Under the pieces are notes generated by a model that saw only the letters and a program-made list of their open reading frames with translations, was not told where the DNA came from and made no database searches. From assembly GCA_020284085.1 (NCBI GenBank), contig JACEVL010000415.1, forward strand, positions 2,114,227 through 2,178,226: a stretch of 64,000 bases of DNA, written 5' to 3'. Source of the DNA: Aporrectodea caliginosa (lineage: Eukaryota; Annelida; Clitellata; Crassiclitellata; Lumbricidae). The position numbers and the translations under genes were made by a program. This document shows, one piece after another, positions 30,462 through 42,669 of this stretch; positions within the stretch are counted from its first letter, which is position 1, and every line of letters starts with the position of its first letter.

Positions 30462-33400
30462 ATGTATTCGACCAGCTCACAGATGAAATTTTGGATGTTT
30501 CCACATACAGAACTCGAAAAACTACGAGAAGAAGCCAACCAGAAATACATTGAAAGTCATCCACAGACTGCGTTACTAAATGTATGATTGATGTTATTCA
30601 GTTGTCTTTTAATTCAATTTTTACTAGCAACTGCATGTTTCTAACTTTTGTTTCCTCTACAAGTTGGTTGTTTATAAAACTCAGTCTCTATCTCATTTTA
30701 TTATGTAGTTACTAGCATTTTTTACCCGGCTTTGCCCGGGTTTTCCCCATGCGTAATTTTTAACGGCTGCAACTAAAGTCTAGTTACTTACTTACTATAT
30801 ATGCTGAAGGGCTTCAAATATTTGAAATGTCAACGTATCTGAATGGCAACGATATTTAGAGGTGAAAATAGTTTCCCCGTGTATTTGAATTTAATTACCT
30901 GTGCCTGCAGTGCTGCCCCGTTTAGCACTTGAATTTAATGTTTTTGTAAGCGACAGTAGCGACTTCGCATTTCAATTTAGGCCCTAATGTCCGCTTACTG
31001 CACCACCTATCGTATAGCTGTAGCGTAATCCATCATTGCCGCTTGATGGGTTTGAAAATCAACTAAAAATGTCCATATATCGGAACTGAAATTAAATTTT
31101 GAACTGAAAATAGTTGGGTTCAGAACGTTCGTTAAAAATGTTGCATCGGCAAAGAGTTGCAATGGTGAGTTTTTAGTTGAGATGACCTAGAAAATGGCCC
31201 TTGGAAATTTCTTATTAGAAATTAACGGGCATCGTTATTGGTTGCGAGAAAACGGGCTTCACATAGATTTTAAGGCGCTTGAATAATTGAACGCGTCGAA
31301 ATTAGACATTTCCGTAAGCTATATCGGAATTTAAAGTAAATAATGAGTTGAAAATTATAGTAATTATTATAGCTCGTAATTTTTCGGAACGGAGCCCTTG
31401 TTTTATTTCGATTGCGCCTGATTTACGCATGACGTAATACAACATTTCTCTTACGTCACGCCGCTCAAGCGAGGTTAAAATATGCATATTAATGACCTCC
31501 GTTATTGGTATTAAGGTAGGCTCATAATTTTGAAGTTTAAAATGTCCATATGTCAGCGTTTAAATAAAATTGCGAGCTGAAAATAGTCGCGTTGATCAAG
31601 ACGTGGCGTAATAATAACGTTTCGTGCGATTTTTCAAATCGCTAAAGCGTTCCGTTTCGGAGCCTTTCAAAACGGACAAACAAACATACAAACAAACGGA
31701 AGGAAAACGTAAACAAAGTAAGCCTTATAATATAGATTTATATTTATGTATTTAGCTTTGGTAGACCCGGTGCAAAGGGAGAGAGAGGGCTGATCACCCA
31801 CCCTCATATGCTGAGGCCAAGTAAAATGAAGTTGCTAGCACTTTCTACCCATGGCTGCCTCTTTGGATTACCTCTGGGGACTCTTCTTCTTCTTCTTTGT
31901 ATTGTGCAAAAATGTTGTGAAGTCTAGAAGTGTAGAAGTTTTTGCACTAGTTAAGAAGAACTGTTTTTATGACTCTTGTTAGAATGAAACTCGATTTAAG
32001 TTCTTCTTGACTGTCGAAGAAGAAGCCAAAGTTCAACGTTTCTACGAATATGAACTAAAGAATTTCTGCTTAGAATTCCAGCCAACAATGCCAAATTATG
32101 TCTTGGTAAGTGACAGTTTCACCTGTTATATCCTACATATTACGACAGTGGAACAGTCTTTAACGTCTGTAGAGTATTGATTTTTATCACATAGATACAG
32201 CTCGAACACAGAAAATCTAATAAGAGATGCAGCTTGTGTGAGAAATATTTACATACCTATCAGAAGAAGAGAAGAAGAAAAGCAGTTCATTAAGCTATTC
32301 TTGAGGCAGTCATAATATTGATAATAGTAATTATTACGACAATTTATATAGCACCATAACAAGGCCATGCCGTTACAAGGACACCTGAGGAAATAGCTAA
32401 CAACAGGTGGGATAAGCCGTAGAGAACAGGTGAGATTTTAGCATGGATTTAAAGTTGTCCACTGAGTCGGCCAATCGAATACAAGGAGGAAGTCTGTTCC
32501 AACAGCGAAGACCGGTGGACGAGAAAGCATGATCTGTGATATCATTCAGGTCTGGGCTAAAATCCCATCCTTTTTGGACAGCTTTTGGTCTGTAGTAGGT
32601 AGTATTCTCATACATTTTGATCTTGTGGATTTGTCTGGTATTGCTTAGGAGTGACCAGTGAATGATGTTGTGTGCATTTCGATAATGGTCCTGTGGAAGT
32701 TTATGCACAGCTGATAAGTTGCTTGACCCTAACCGAGTTCAAGTGAGCTGTTACATTCTGTGATTCTTTCAAGGGTACCGCAATGTGTTACTTCAAGCGC
32801 TTCTACGTTCACACGTCTGTTATGGATTACCATCCAAGCAACATTCTGTAAGTCAATATTTAGTTCAATTCAGTTCTATTTTGAAATTCAAATTCAGTTC
32901 TATTTTGAAACTACAATGCTACTCTCACTGATTATGCCTTCATTACAAAGTTAAGAAGTTCTCTGGGAATCAGGAAACAAAGTATAGAGTTTTAATAGTT
33001 GAGTGGTAAAAAATGGAGGAATTAAGAGTGGTGAGCAGTTGGGGTGTATTATCATGGAACAACCGTCTGCCATTTTAAGGTTTGCGTGTACAATTTAGTA
33101 AGGATATGTTTCAACATTTATATTCCTCTGTCAAGCTCATAACAAGAGAGACTTAGTACCAGTTATACTGATTGTTTAGATTATAATATTATAATAAGAC
33201 TAATGCTACTGCGAATAACTTTCTTTTAATTATTTAAGTTATAGAAAAGCTTTTGATGAACGAATTATTCACTGCTGCAAAGAAAAAGATTTTTTAATCA
33301 AGTGATTGCACTGGTCAAAATGGTAGAATTTAAAATTACTTTGCTGTCACAGTTTCTTTTTAAACCAGAAATTCACTTCCTGTATTTTTCAGTTATGCCT

Positions 33401-36400
33401 GTGTCTATCTGGCATGCAAAGTCGAGGAGTTCAATATTCCAATCGAGATGTTTATAAAGAACATGCCGTCCGTTCGAAATGCGCTGCCAGGAACGGCGAA
33501 GAACGAGGCAGAAAAGGCCGCAGATCTTCTTCTTTCACAGGAATTGCCACTGCTCGAAATTCTTCACTTTCATCTTACAGTACACAATCCTTATCGACCT
33601 GTGGAGGGACTCATCATAGATATCAAGGTATGAGCTTAGGTTACGTAACCCTGGAGTTTTAAACAGAAAAATCGATTGGTTTTGATTGACTGCTTCTTTG
33701 GTTGCATTCAATGATTGATTGGCTGGTTGTCTGATTTCAGGGTTACATGGTATGTTGTATTTGATTTCATGATTGTTTATTTTTTGGATGTTGTCTTATT
33801 GTTATATTTATGTATGTATATAGGCATGTAGACATTTACTATAGTAAAGTACCTAACAAAGTACTGCCTACCATAGCCAAGTGGTGTTGAAATTCATTCA
33901 GACCAAAGATTCATCTAGAAGCAAATAACACATAACGCTACGATAACTACAAACATCACTGGAATTTCATGCCCAGTTCATCATTTCCGTTTAGCTTTAA
34001 CGGCTGTGAACGCAAGCTTATAATTTTCTGGTTGGCCTGTTTGCAGACACGTTGTCCAGAGATTTCTGATCCTGAGAAACTTCGGAAAGGACTGGAAACC
34101 TTTCTGCTCAACTGTTTACACACCGATGCATGTCTTGTGTTCGCTCCCTCTCAGGTAAGATTACGTCATTTTCCAATCTGGCTACAAAATGACAGTGCCA
34201 GCCACAAACGGATCATGCCTTACTATAAGGTAATGTAAGGTAGTGTGTTTATATCCAGTATGCAAGGTTATGAAGCGAAGTATGGTAATTTATGGAATGC
34301 TTCTTTCAAGAATAGTATTGAGACATTGGAAGCATTGTTTGACTTAAGTGCTAATGTTGCAGCAGCAACCAGACAACCTATCCTTATATGTTGCATGGTT
34401 TGACACATGGTTGTCTTTCGTAATCAAATTATTGCACTGTACAAATGGAATGGCAAGTACATTAACTGTCTCTCACCAGAGTCACCATGACACTCAAAGT
34501 ACCATAGAAAAACTTCAAAGGTGCCTTAAATAAACCTCAAAGGTGCCGTAGATAAACCTCAAAGGTGCCGTAGATAAACCTCAAAGGTGTCTTAGACAAA
34601 TCTCAAAGGTCACCATAGACAAACCTCTGTATGGCAGTTTTTCATTTTGCAACTCTGTCATTTGTTTTTCTGTTTAGGTAGCATTGTCTGCTCTAGTAAG
34701 CAGTGGTGCAAACTGCGGAATCAATCTGGACAGGTAAGTTACCTGTTATTGTATATGCTTTGTTGTTAGCTTACCTATTTCTCTTCTGAGAATATATGTA
34801 AATTTAATCATTACAATACAGCTATGAATTAAAAGAGTAATTCTAAGTTAAATATTTTGAAGAATTAGGATTTATTACATTTCTACAACACAACTGCATT
34901 TCACATTGCCCTCCTTACACAATTCAGAAGTGCATACACGACCATGTAACAGAACCATACGACAGAACTTTGATGGCATGGAGCAATTTTAAGTGAAGGA
35001 CATGCTCAAGGTCCTTAGGCCAAAAAAATATAGGTGTGTTTCCGGTAACAGTGGTTTTAAAATCTGGGTAGGTAGGAAAAAAATTTTATTTTGTAAAATA
35101 TGCAATGCTGCATCGTTGTATAATAATAAACGAATATATCGTCATCATATTTCACCTTGCTGAGGCCAAATAAAATATTTTTAAGCAATGGAAAGCAATG
35201 TTATCAATGTCGCAAATCTGCACCTCTGGCACGCAAACGTTAAATTCATGTGTCAATAATAAAAAAATTTAGAAAAAATAAAAAAATTTGTTTTTTAAAT
35301 AATTTTTTCCCCAAAAAATTTTTCACAAAACTTTCCCAGTCGGGCCTAAAAAAGTGACTCGGTCGGGTTAACGGAAACACAACATTATTTTGTTTTGGCC
35401 TTACGAACACTGTAACCAATTGGCTACCACGCTACATGTGCAAAGTTAATACCGGGGAAATCGGAGTCTGAGATTATGGTAGTTGTAGAAGGTGTTATCT
35501 CATAATATTAACTTTAAACGTATACCAACATAATGTAGTCTGAGATTACAGAATAATGGAATACCAGATTCATAGGAATGTACTGGGACCTCATCCAGTC
35601 CTGGCCAACTGTGCTGCATTTAATTCTTTTCTGTACAGAGCATTTGAGTGAAAACATTTGATATTGTTGCATTTAATGCATCTTTTTTTGTTTTCTGATG
35701 ACCAGCTATGTCGCTAACAAACTGGTCGACTCCAAAGACAATCTACGAAAAATCGTTGATCACATACAGAGTACGTACCGCATGATCTTTTTCTTTCCCA
35801 GTCTTATGGATGTTCATTTCAAAATGTTTTTGCTCAGAGATGTGTTTGTGGACTATCCGCGCCTCAGATTCACATTTCGGTGTGACCTTGCGCGCGTTAC
35901 AAATTTATTTAATAATAATAATAATAATAAATGAAAAATGATTTCAGCATGTAAGAACAGGACTTGTATGGCTTCTTAATATTTTTAGTTTCATTTTACA
36001 AACTAGAAATTGAAGTCCATATACAGTAGTCAAAGGCTGGTGCATAAGCCACCTGCAACCCCTTGAAGATTGTCGGCTGTTGTCAGTAGCCTCTCATCTT
36101 GTGCTTTTCGTTACAGGGCTGCGGCAGATGGTAAAGCAGGTGGAGTTTCTGCACAGTCACTTCAAACCTGCTGATTTGGAAAAGGAAATAAAGATGATCG
36201 AGAAGAAGTTGGAACAGTGTAGGAATCAAGAGAACAATCCAGAGAGCATCCAGTAAGTTCAGACCATGTCTTCTAACTAGTAACTATATATCCATAGACT
36301 GTAAGCAGTTCTTGTAGACCAGGGTGCTAAAGCTTTTTAATGACAGACCAGAGGCAATATTTTCCAGCAAGTGGCGGGCCAGGGTGCCAAAGCAAAATGG

Positions 36401-38350
36401 GGTAGGAGTCTGGGAGGGGCTTGGTGAGCCCGTACCCAGAAAAGTTTTGCAAAACTAAATCTTAAATGGTGCCTTTTTAGCATAGTGTTAATTTTGATCT
36501 TCATTATCAAAAACCTCTTAATTGCAAAGGGAGGATTTAGTATTGATTGGCTTGTTGCTAGCACAGCAATTTGATTTCGATTTGTATGCAGTAAAAAATG
36601 ACAAAGTTGAACTTTTGTTCTCAAATTGTGTAGTCTTTAGCCAAGACTCCGCGGGCCAGAAAACATTGTCGGCAGGCAAGAAATAGGCCTCACTTCTGAC
36701 TCCCCTGTTGTAGACTGTACTACAATCGTGTGTTAATTTGTACTCTTGGGTAGTTCTTTTATTCTTTATTTTTAAGATATTCTCTGTTTTAGAAACAAAC
36801 TTTTGTGAAAGTATGACATAGCCTACTGATGCATATGGTGTCTTGTAGTGCTGTACTTGCACAGTGCAATCCATACACGAGTTTGTTTGTCCTATATTTC
36901 ATGGGCTCCTCCAATTTAGCACCAAAGTATGCTAATGTTTCTTTATTTTGCCAGTTATCGACGCAAAGTTGAAGAGTTTTCAGATGACGAGGATGACAGC
37001 AAGTTTTCACAGACAAAGGTAACCAGTGCATGATTTTATGACAATTCCTTATTTATAATCAATATTATTTCAACTGCTATTTCATATGTATATCTGTTTC
37101 TTGTTGTGTGTCTTTAATTACTATCTTGACCATGTTTTACTGGTATGCGGACGTTTCGTCAACGGACGATTCGTCAACGGACTGTTCGTCAAGGACTGTT
37201 CGTCAAGTGGACGATTCGTCAACGGACGATTCGTCAACGGACTGTTCGTCAAGTGGACGATTCGTCAACGGACTGTTCGTCAACGGACTTTTCGTCAACG
37301 GACTGTTCGTCAACGGAATCGATAATTAATTCTCGTTGACCAATAAACGGATTGCTAGCCCATTAAGCGTGACGGCAGATGCGCAAAATACATACAATTG
37401 ATGTTGGATTGATGATAACTCTTCCTTAAATAGAAGTTGGATTGATGAAAATAATTTTTTAAAGTAAAAGTTGGATTGATGAAAATAGTTTCATTGCGAA
37501 ACTAGAAGTCGGATCGATGAAAATAATTCTTGCTATTTAAGCAAAAAATTGGTTTCATCGATACAACTTCTATTTAAGCACATAATTTCTGTCATCAATC
37601 TAACTTCTAGTTAAGAAAATAATTTCTTTCATCAATTCAACTTCTAGTTAAGCAAAGAATTAGTCTCATCAATCCAATTCCTATTTAAACAAAGACTTTC
37701 TTTTATCAATCCAACTTCCAATTTAAATTGAGAGCGAGTGATATAATTATGTGTAAGAAAAATGGCTTACATATATAATCTCCCCCAAGCGAGGACATAA
37801 TTATATAATATCTTCTGGTTCCACTGGAAAAGTTTACTATTTCCCTTGGACGAACAGTCCGTTGACGAATCGTCCGTTGACGAAACGTCCACTTGACGAA
37901 CAGTCCTTGACGAACAGTCCGTTGACGAATCGTCCGTTGACGAAACGTCCCCAAACCGTTTTACTGCTCTTTTAAAAAAACTAACGTTAGTTGCTAAAGA
38001 CAGAGTTTTGTTTAGGAAAGCATAAGGTATGAGACAAAGACTGATGCACATGTATGTCTGGTCACCGTGACTCGAATGGAGCTTGAAGTGCATGTTCTTG
38101 CTTTTTTTAACCTCAGATATATCGAACCCCTTACGGTGGTCCCTTGAGTTTTCTACCTACTGAAAGGAACCGAGTCTAATTAGCGTTACATAGAAAGTTG
38201 AGTTCAGGACAGACTTCACTCCTTTTTCTATTATATTAATTCTTGACTTATCAAATACTGTACACATGGCTTAGAATGGTGTATTTATATAAAAATTTGT
38301 ATGCATGTATGTTTTAGGACTCGCCAATGGAGCATGACATTTTGACCTGA
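30462..38350 (+). CDS. ccnh: Cyclin H (CDK-activating kinase / TFIIH subunit)
   Basis: Ten coding exons: 30462-30581, 31983-32105, 32774-32847, 33393-33627, 34047-34154, 34678-34733, 35706-35770, 36117-36252, 36955-37018 and 38318-38350. All edges are GT-AG and all phases join, giving 337 residues (human 323). Cyclin H binds CDK7 and MAT1 to form the CDK-activating kinase and the TFIIH kinase module in the nucleus. Diagnostic stretches: start MYSTSSQMKFWMF; YFKRFYVHTSVMDYHP; LACKVEEF at residues 112-119, holding the conserved cyclin-box Lys and Glu; FHLTVHNPYRPVEGLIIDIK closing the first cyclin fold; ISDPEKLRKGLETFLLNCL and FAPSQVALSAL in the second; an acidic tail EEFSDDEDDSKF. An acceptor-like tttgtag at 30438 suggests a non-coding first exon. 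Introns carry several transposons (listed separately). No defect seen. Confidence 0.97.
30707..31735. mobile_element. Interspersed repeat in ccnh intron 1
   Basis: It starts with a hairpin word acccggctttgcccgggt and ends with acggacaaacaaacatac-type sequence and a short A-rich end. This start/end pair is common to certain RTE-like or non-autonomous repeats in invertebrates, but I cannot name the family. The inside has gtaacgtcat-like and ggagcc repeats and no open frame. Confidence 0.45.
32335..32708 (-). mobile_element. 3' end of a LINE in ccnh intron 2
   Basis: A minus-strand frame of 103 codons contains RPKAVQKGWDFSPDLND and GLRCWNRLPPCIRLADSVDN, then FKSMLKSHLF. This is the conserved C-terminus of CR1/L2-like reverse transcriptase polyproteins (W-N-x-L-P followed by F-K). 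The 3' untranslated part ends ggtgctatataaattg, matching the SINE tails of this window. 5' truncated, antisense to ccnh. Confidence 0.8.
34497..34630. repeat. ~24-bp tandem repeat in ccnh intron 5
   Basis: About five units of aacctcaaaggtgccgtagat with small changes. Confidence 0.9.
35018..35400. mobile_element. PIF/Harbinger-like MITE in ccnh intron 6
   Basis: TTA flanks both ends (35015-35017 and 35401-35403). The TIR starts GGCCAAAA and, after a short gap, continues GTGTTTCCGGTAAC (right side GTGTTTCCGTTAAC). The 3-bp TTA duplication and GG-starting TIR fit Harbinger. No coding sequence. Confidence 0.75.
36320..36707. mobile_element. hAT-type MITE in ccnh intron 8
   Basis: A perfect 8-bp duplication ttgtagac lies at 36312-36319 and 36708-36715. 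The ends are CAGGGTGCTAAAG and its partial complement ending CCCCTG. The interior has gcgggccag twice. Confidence 0.8.
37143..37957. mobile_element. Mutator-like element with tandem-array TIRs in ccnh intron 9
   Basis: gttttactg is duplicated exactly on both sides (37134-37142 and 37958-37966), a 9-bp duplication as in Mutator-like elements. The left end is an array of ~15-bp units (GGACGATTCGTCAAC, GGACTGTTCGTCAAC, about 12 copies to 37318). The right end (37850-37950) is the inverted array of about 7. The interior (37410-37725) is a second palindromic array of gttggattgatgaaaataa, then its complement. No transposase. Confidence 0.85.
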
Positions 38351-38385
38351 TTTTAAAGAACGTTCAGGAAACATCAGAAAGCTTG

Positions 38386-38391
38386 AATAAA
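38386..38391 (+). promoter_or_regulatory. ccnh polyadenylation signal
   Basis: AATAAA 36 bases after the ccnh stop codon. Confidence 0.7.
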
Positions 38392-38399
38392 CGTGTTGA

Positions 38400-40128
38400 T
38401 TTACGGATCATGCTGTTTTGTTATAATAGTTTTGCAACACAGCTCTAGGACATTTTTGTTATATAAGCCCTAATACAGGAATGCAATCTCTAGTTTCGTT
38501 GTTCAGTTAGGCAAGTGTGTTGTGGTGCATTTGTGAGGTTTTACAAATGCTATCTAAATAACCACGTGTACAAACATACATAGAAGTTCATGTAATAGCA
38601 TTCAAACCATTACTACAGCACACCACAGAAAACATTTTCTTTTGCACCTGTGACAAGTTCACAAAAAGCTACTTTTGATGACACATGCAATCATGATATT
38701 GTTGAACTGCATATGGTTGTGGTCAGAACCTTAAACTGGGTAACAGTGATCACAATGGTCTCGTTTTACTCCCACGTTTGATGGGATACATGCCTAGCAA
38801 AGAAGGAAATGTTGTATTACAAGCTGTCTTCGTTTTTGATAAATTGATTCTACAACGTGGTGTGCCTGTCTGCAAGTTACCCTCATGCAGCATCTTTGTG
38901 GTTGCATTGCATCTTGAGTTCAACTCTGGTAACATTTCAAGAAACTAACAATTTGCCATCAGGCCAAGTAACCCATGCAGAAAGGCAGCGTGGTTGTTGA
39001 GTTTTCTGCTTCAACCCTATAAGGGCCATGTCTCTGAGCATTACTTTTGCTGGAGGTGTATATTCGATTAGCAATGACCTTGTCTCAGCAAACAAGTCAG
39101 TGCTTAACTCAACACAGAAACTTCTTATGTAACAGGATATCATTGAGCTATTTTAAACATCAGTGAAATTGTTTACCATCAGCTGAACAAAATGAAAACT
39201 CAAAAGAATTCTGAATCCATCACATTATTAGCTTTCTCCATCTCAGTGTTCACAGTTCCATTTCTCACAGAATGGCAGAGTAAACTTAACCATATTCCAA
39301 CTTGCTTTGTGCAATAATGCTTGTAACTGAATAGTCTGAACAAGTTACATGCAGAACGACTTGCACTTGCCATAACTGAAGGTCCATGATATGCTTGAAC
39401 CTTTACAGGCAACTAATTTATCACACATATTAACTAAAGTTGAAGAAATTGCAATGTTAAGAGGTCATCCATAAAATAAGTCTGTAAGAATTACCTACTT
39501 GGGATCCCTCCCTCCCTCTTGTCCACATTTGGCCATACCCTCCCACTTTGCAGATGCCAGCATCAGAGAACGACAGACTACAAGACAACTGCAGCGTGGC
39601 AGCACAGACTTGCATACTAGTCAACAAACTCTTCTTTGCTATTCTTGCATACCAAACATGAATCCACTTTTTAATGTCATCATTATTATTTTTACTATCA
39701 TTACAGTCAATGTGCATGCTGACGAAATGAATATTAAGCCATCTGCAACAGAACATTACTAACGACAAACCGATTTACTACAGGCTACTGTCTGCCATCT
39801 GACTGAAGTTGGTGTTAAGACACGGGTTGTACTGAAAAAACTGCATCAAATTTAGATACAGACCTGCACTTGTTGTACCCCACCCTCCCCTCTTGTCCTC
39901 ACTGGTACGACCCCTCCCCTCATTGCGGATGCCCCTAACAGCTTTTTGACCAGCCGATATAAAAGTTGAGAAAACAAACTATGACCTTCACACGTAAACA
40001 GAACATTGGCAGTTTAATGTACTATTGATGCACAGCTTTTTCATGTGGGCTCATGATGCACAAAACTTGGCTACATTCTGGAATCTGGTGTGGAAACAGT
40101 AACACAGAATACGACGACTGGATGGAAA
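38400..40128 (-). other. Probable tmem167a 3' untranslated region and convergent spacer
   Basis: Unique AT-rich sequence between the ccnh polyadenylation signal and the tmem167a stop codon. I see no frame or element that I can support. A weak gtcatccataaa word near 39470 recalls the MITE termini at 19175, but no partner end was found. Confidence 0.5.
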
Positions 40129-42055
40129 TCACGTCAGGAAGAGAATGCTGAAAGCCATTGCCACACAACAAAAGGCAACGTACGGACTCTTTCGTTCACC
40201 TATAGCACAAAATACATTACTCGCATCTGAAAAGCCACTAATATTTACAGAGAAACTTTATTATTTGCTATGTTGAAAATTAATCGAGAATCATTCTGTA
40301 ACTTTCAAAATTAATTCCCCACTGAAAGGAACGAAGTCATGCAAACCATTAAACACTTCCCAACTGCATAGATATTAATTCAACAGCCGCTAATCATCCT
40401 GTGCTTCCGTTAAAATATCTAATGGACACAGTCATTACAGAGTCTTAAATAAAAAGCAATGCCTGATGAGAATTTTTCAGTACAGATTTAATCAGCACGA
40501 TAATGGAAAATTACAGTATTTAAATTATAATCAATCGATACTGCAACATAAAATCATATATATTCATCATGGTGTGTGTATTCCAAAAATTAGAAGATTT
40601 AAGAAAATCAGAAACAATGTAAACTAGTTTCTTAGTGTACATGTTGATTGAAAGCAGAACCATGAAATATGTACAAAGAATGTGTAATAAAACACAAACC
40701 AATAGTTCAAATTTTAATGTAGAAAAGCTGGCAGATTCTATTCTCACCTATTCGTGCAAGTTTCCAGAAAATTCCAAGCAGCCTACAAAGAAATAATTTA
40801 AGAAAGTTAATAAATATATTAGAATTACATGTATACCAAACTATACAGATATATAGTTAATCTACAGAAAATAGCCTTTCGGCTTATGCAGCTCAAATAA
40901 CTTGGTTTACTATCAAAAGGGCGCCGCTTAAAAGGGCGCCTGTTTAAAAGGGCGCCTGCTTAAAAGGGCGCTGATCAAAAGGGCGAGCAAACAAAAGGGC
41001 GACAATCGAAAGGGCGACAATGTCCGCAGTAGTTCAAAGCCAAAGGTTCAAGGTAAATGCGCACACAAACAAAGTGGTATATAGCATTGATACCAATAAA
41101 TCCTTTCATGTAGCCTACATACAGTAGTTTACCTAGCCTATTATAAATAGGCCTATCTAATCTGTTGGGACGATATCTGACTGTATATAAATGACGGTTT
41201 TAAACGAAAAACTCACAGTGCTGCTTTTTAACTCGCACGTGTTACAGCAGATTTTGGAAAGTTAAGTTCCTGGAAAAGTTTGAGAATGAACTTAGAATTT
41301 GTAAAGAGCAACAAAGGTCGAGATATGTTAATGGTTGATGGCTGTACATTCAGACTTGAGAAAACAATAAAAGAAAAGAAAATTTTGAAGTGCACTGAAT
41401 ATCGGAGAGCTAAGTGTAGGCTACGTCCCGTAATCTCAACCTGAACATTTGATTATTATAAACTCAACTTGAACATTTGATTATCATAGCATTTCAATAA
41501 GAGACATAGTGTATCTTAATACACAAATTACGAATTAAATTCCTTTTTTGTAACATATTTGTCGCCTTTTCGATTAATAATACAATTCTTTCAGTAATTA
41601 TACGATTGTAACCTATTTGTCGCCCTTTTAAGCGGCGCCCTTTCGAAGTCGCCCTTTTGATAGTCGCCCTTTCGAAGTCGCCCTTTTGATAGGATACCAA
41701 ATAACTTGAATGTGAGTCACAGCTAACAGATTTGCACTGCTAGTAGGCAACTCAAGCAGTTTTCTTAATGGGACATTAAACATATACAGATGAGAATTCT
41801 CATGTACCACAAATGAGTATGCAGGAGGATAAAATGATGGTTGCTGGCCAGTGTAAAACCGAGTGGCCAGTCAAAACAAAATGTTACTTTTACCCCACAT
41901 TACAATAATAGCTAAACATCAGCACATTAAAGGTGGTTTACATACCCTTCTTTGTTCTTGTCTAATAACCGAGGAGACAAAGACCTCAGGTAAGCGCAGG
42001 TGCAGATTAACAGCAAAACGACCGTCAGAAGGCTTTGAAAATTGAACAGTGCCGA
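40129..42055 (-). CDS. tmem167a: Protein kish-A (TMEM167A)
   Basis: In transcription order: 41946-42055, 40748-40782 and 40129-40199, all GT-AG, with phases joining. They encode [49 protein letters not shown], and [20 protein letters not shown] ending LT-stop. With an initiator Met the protein has 72 residues, exactly as in human TMEM167A, and is nearly collinear with it. Kish proteins are small Golgi membrane proteins needed for early secretion. Two hydrophobic segments are visible, at the N- and C-terminal thirds. The Met must come from a separate 5' exon ending ATG/GT, since the first listed exon starts after ttttgtag with the Ser codon. ATG/GTATGA at 42556-42560 is the best candidate but is unproven. 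Intron 41700-40783 contains a Mutator-like element. Convergent with ccnh. Confidence 0.95.
40905..41697. mobile_element. Mutator-like element with repeat-rich TIRs in tmem167a intron
   Basis: An exact 11-bp duplication caaataacttg lies at 40894-40904 and 41698-41708. The ends read GTTTACTATCAAAAGGGCG and the complement of CGCCCTTTTGATAGGATAC. Inside each TIR is a run of AAAAGGGCG units spaced ~16 bases (about seven on the left, five inverted on the right). 9-11-bp duplications and long TIRs fit Mutator-like elements. No transposase frame. Confidence 0.85.
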
Positions 42056-42669
42056 CTACAAAAGAAATATTAATTAAATAAATCGGTGTTTGGGTAATGT
42101 AATGAAGACTTCAAATGTTAGCTGGAATACAGATGCTATGAATTAAGTAGGTCACCTGAGTAATCTAATCTAACAACTTCTATAGTACGATTATAATGCA
42201 CAACACACCGAACGATGATTTATTAAACTTAAACCGTAGTCAAAGTCGCAGTCCATTAGAGAGCCAGATTATAATCCGCCAAGTCAGAGAAATCAGGAAC
42301 CTAACCACAGAGCGAACTGAAACAAATAAGTTTAAGGTTAGCTCTGAATGTGATTAGAGAACCGAAAGCATGCAGAAAGCTGGGCAGCAAATACAACAGC
42401 TTTCTGCCAGCCACCAAGAACGTCTGGGAGCCCTGCAGTGTTTTGGTGCGAGGCACAGCAGAAGTCCGGGTATCCATGATCAAATGCAATATTTACTGCC
42501 ATGAGGTATGAACAATGACAGAAATATTCGTTAAACTCTAAGAGGCGATTTTCATACCATTTTAAGTGCTTTAATCACATAATATCAATATTTATTCTGC
42601 CTGCCACATCAACAGGAAGTCGCATGGACCATCGACTACAAAACCACACGAGACCAGTCACCAGTGATC
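42056..42669. other. tmem167a 5' region
   Basis: Should hold the start-codon exon. ATG/GTATGA (42556-42560, minus) and ATG/GTCCAT (near 42625, minus) are the only ATG-GT pairs that I noticed. No repeat recognised. Confidence 0.4.
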
